NCBI GenBank assembly: GCA_964540165.1
Contig: CAZILU010000132.1
Coordinates: 1-8,559, forward strand
Direction of reading: 5' to 3'
Origin: Mariniphaga sp964540165
GTDB taxonomy: Bacteria; Bacteroidota; Bacteroidia; Bacteroidales; Prolixibacteraceae
DNA: 8,559 nucleotides
Under the pieces are notes generated by a model. The model was not told the origin of the DNA. It ran no database searches and saw only the letters and a list, made by a program, of their open reading frames with translations. Shown here piece by piece: positions 6,758 to 8,559 of this stretch. Positions within the stretch are counted from its first letter, which is position 1, and each line of letters starts with the position of its first letter. Made by a program: the position numbers and the translations under genes.

Positions 6758-8404
6758 TCATCTCATTGCCTTCCATGCATTGATCAATCCGTTGGTTGAA
6801 ACATCGTGATCCGTAACCGGATGATCATCTTCCAATTCAGGAAGAATCGCATTGGCTAACTGTTTCCCTAATTCCACACCCCACTGATCAAAACTATAGA
6901 TATTCCAGATAACCCCCTGAACAAATATCTTATGTTCATACATGGCAATCAATGACCCCAACGATCGCGGAGTTATCTTCTTCAACAACATCGAGTTGGT
7001 CGGGACATTGCCCGGAAAAACCTTAAACGGCAGCAGACGGGCAATCTCCTCCTCGCTTTTTCCGGTTGCCTTCAGCTCCTCGTAAACCTGCACCTCCGAC
7101 TTGCCAAGCATCAATGCCTCCGGTTGAGCAAAAAAGTTAGCCAACAGCTTCCGGTGGTGATCACCAACCCGATTGTGACTGATGGCCGGAGCTATAAAAT
7201 CACAGGGAATCAGCTTGGTCCCTTGATGTATTAACTGGTAAAATGCATGTTGCCCATTCGTGCCGGGCTCTCCCCATATAATGGGCCCGGTCTGATACTC
7301 CACCGGAATGCCCTGCCGGTCAATATATTTACCATTGCTCTCCATATTACCCTGCTGGAAATAGGCTGCAAACCGGTGCATATACTGATCATATGGCAAA
7401 ATTGCCTCAGTTTCAGCGCCAAAAAAGTTATTATACCAGATACTTATCAAGGCAAGGACAACCGGGATATTCTTATCAAACGAACTGTATCTAAAATGGT
7501 TATCCATTGCGTGGCCGCCTTCTAACAGCTGCTCAAAATTCTCAAATCCGATTCCACAGGCAATCGGAAGCCCTATAGCCGACCAAAGAGAATAACGACC
7601 TCCTACCCAGTCCCAAAATCGAAACATATTCCTGGCATCAATTCCAAACGTTTCAACCTCCGGTTTATTTGTAGAGACCGCAACAAAATGATTTTTCACA
7701 AACGAGAGATCGGATGCCGCTGCCATAAACCAGTCCCTGGCCGTATGAGCATTCGTCATAGTCTCCTGGGTTGTAAAAGTTTTGGAAGCAATGATGAAAA
7801 GTGTAGTCTCCTGGCTGACCCGGTTCAATGTTTCGGTAATATGTGTTCCATCAACGTTCGAAACAAAGTGAAGATTGAGATGGTTTTTATAGGGTCTGAG
7901 CGCTTCAGTTACCATCAACGGACCCAAATCAGAACCCCCAATGCCGATATTTACAATATCTGTGATCGCTTTTCCGGTGTATCCTCTCCAATGGCCGGAG
8001 ATAACCTGCTCGGTAAAATATTTCATCTGATCAAGTACGGCATCTACTTCCGGCATTACATCATTGCCATCGACAAAAATCGGGGTTTTACTCCGGTTTC
8101 TCAACGCAATATGAAGAACTGCCCGGTTCTCGGTTACATTGATCTTTTCACCGGTAAACATGCTCTCAATAGCCTTCTTTAACCCACACTCCGATGCCAG
8201 TTCTGTCAATAAGGAAAGTGTTGAATCATCCAAAATATTTTTAGAAAAATCAACGAGCATCTCTTCAAACCTCAATGAGTACTTCTCAAAACGATCGGGA
8301 TCCCGATCAAAAAGTTCTTTCACTGGCAAACCTTCCAACTGAAGGTAGCGATCTTCTAACTTCTCCCAGGAAGCCGTTGACATTGGATTTACATTTGGAA
8401 ACAT
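6758..8404 (-). CDS. pgi: Glucose-6-phosphate isomerase
   Basis: 548-residue cytoplasmic enzyme interconverting glucose 6-phosphate and fructose 6-phosphate in glycolysis and gluconeogenesis. It is of the long, E. coli/eukaryote-like PGI type. Visible signatures are NIGIGGSDLGP (152-162), SNVDGTH (182-188), the SKTFTTQET sugar-phosphate loop (207-215), WVGGRYSLWSAIGLP (266-280, the first PGI signature), GNMESNGK (352-359), GTNGQHAFYQLIHQG (381-395) and SFDQWGVELGK (504-514, the second signature). Catalytic residues Glu355, His386 and Lys514 fall at the numbers used for E. coli PGI. The start at 8404 gives MFPNVNPMST; Met8 is an alternative. The gene stands alone, convergent with dapL, with a leader of over 100 bases if the upstream -7 box is used. 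Confidence 0.98.
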   Translation of the reverse strand: MFPNVNPMSTASWEKLEDRYLQLEGLPVKELFDRDPDRFEKYSLRFEEMLVDFSKNILDDSTLSLLTELASECGLKKAIESMFTGEKINVTENRAVLHIALRNRSKTPIFVDGNDVMPEVDAVLDQMKYFTEQVISGHWRGYTGKAITDIVNIGIGGSDLGPLMVTEALRPYKNHLNLHFVSNVDGTHITETLNRVSQETTLFIIASKTFTTQETMTNAHTARDWFMAAASDLSFVKNHFVAVSTNKPEVETFGIDARNMFRFWDWVGGRYSLWSAIGLPIACGIGFENFEQLLEGGHAMDNHFRYSSFDKNIPVVLALISIWYNNFFGAETEAILPYDQYMHRFAAYFQQGNMESNGKYIDRQGIPVEYQTGPIIWGEPGTNGQHAFYQLIHQGTKLIPCDFIAPAISHNRVGDHHRKLLANFFAQPEALMLGKSEVQVYEELKATGKSEEEIARLLPFKVFPGNVPTNSMLLKKITPRSLGSLIAMYEHKIFVQGVIWNIYSFDQWGVELGKQLANAILPELEDDHPVTDHDVSTNGLINAWKAMR

Positions 8405-8528
8405 AACTTTCAGTTTTATCCATGATTAATTGATGCCCGGAACTAATAAAAATTCGGACACCCGAATATAAAATAACACTCAGAATATTACCCGGACCAA
8501 TTTCCGGGAATGCTGATACTTTTAAATA
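8405..8528 (-). promoter_or_regulatory. pgi leader with two hairpins and a repeated CCGG element
   Basis: Non-coding region upstream of pgi, read on the minus strand. Hairpin A: CCCGGA (8508-8503) pairs with TCCGGG (8496-8491), 6 bp with a 6-base loop. Hairpin B: ATTCGG (8467-8462) pairs with CCGAAT (8457-8452) around GTGT and runs straight into TTTTTATTAG, which looks like a weak intrinsic terminator. A further TTCCGGG (8442-8436) could pair with CCCGGAA (8508-8502) of hairpin A instead. These could be terminators of a gene beyond the window edge or a pgi leader structure; the sequence does not decide. Confidence 0.35.
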
Positions 8529-8536
8529 CAAATATA
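8529..8536 (-). promoter_or_regulatory. Candidate -7 promoter box upstream of pgi
   Basis: TATATTTG on the minus strand matches TAnnTTTG exactly. The position for a -33 box falls at the very edge of the window and reads GATT, not TTTG. If used, it gives a leader of about 120 bases before pgi. Confidence 0.35.
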
Positions 8537-8559
8537 TTTTTTTATCTTGAGAATGAATC

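Noticed and set aside
8307..8531. 74-codon minus-strand frame overlapping the start of pgi
   Set aside because: It is in another frame from pgi, runs through the hairpin region, has no recognisable domain and no start context. It is not likely to be a leader gene.
1..8559. Defence system, mobile element or CRISPR array
   Set aside because: Every sizeable open region is accounted for by housekeeping genes. I saw no spaced direct DNA repeats, transposase, integrase, nuclease or toxin-antitoxin pair.

Overview
The window looks like chromosomal core-metabolism DNA from a member of the Bacteroidota, probably class Bacteroidia. Three things point there. There is little sign of Shine-Dalgarno sequences. 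Several intergenic spaces carry exact matches to the Bacteroidota -7 promoter element TAnnTTTG. The gene set includes a DUF2807 surface or periplasmic protein and the LL-diaminopimelate aminotransferase (DapL) lysine route. By eye the base composition is moderate and even. I see no insertion sequence, integrase, tRNA, rRNA, CRISPR array or phage gene.

Layout, left to right. A forward DUF2807/GIN-type exported beta-repeat protein (80-787) is followed by a forward mechanosensitive channel gene, mscL (913-1350). mscL converges with a leftward block of four genes, read right to left: dapF-like epimerase (5348-4479), lysA-like decarboxylase (4385-3105), a GT4 glycosyltransferase (3068-1941) and a Sua5/YrdC-type threonylcarbamoyl-AMP synthase (1951-1388). 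The last two overlap by 11 bases. Divergent from dapF is dapL (5454-6680). A strong 14-bp hairpin separates dapL from the convergent glucose-6-phosphate isomerase gene pgi (8404-6758), whose leader runs to the right edge.

How the genes work together. DapL makes LL-diaminopimelate in one step from tetrahydrodipicolinate, DapF would epimerise it to meso-diaminopimelate for the cell wall, and LysA would decarboxylate that to lysine. The three enzymes after the DapA/DapB steps are therefore clustered around one 105-bp divergent promoter region. The glycosyltransferase and tRNA t6A genes ride downstream of lysA. mscL (osmotic safety valve), pgi (glycolysis) and the DUF2807 gene are functionally separate neighbours.

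The most striking observation is in the lysine cluster. The DapF homologue keeps the substrate-binding residues of its family, but both catalytic cysteines are serine (residues 76 and 226). The neighbouring LysA homologue also departs from the classical motifs at several active-site positions. Either these belong to a lineage variant of the DAP pathway with altered chemistry, or they act on something other than the textbook substrates. The rest of the window is ordinary.
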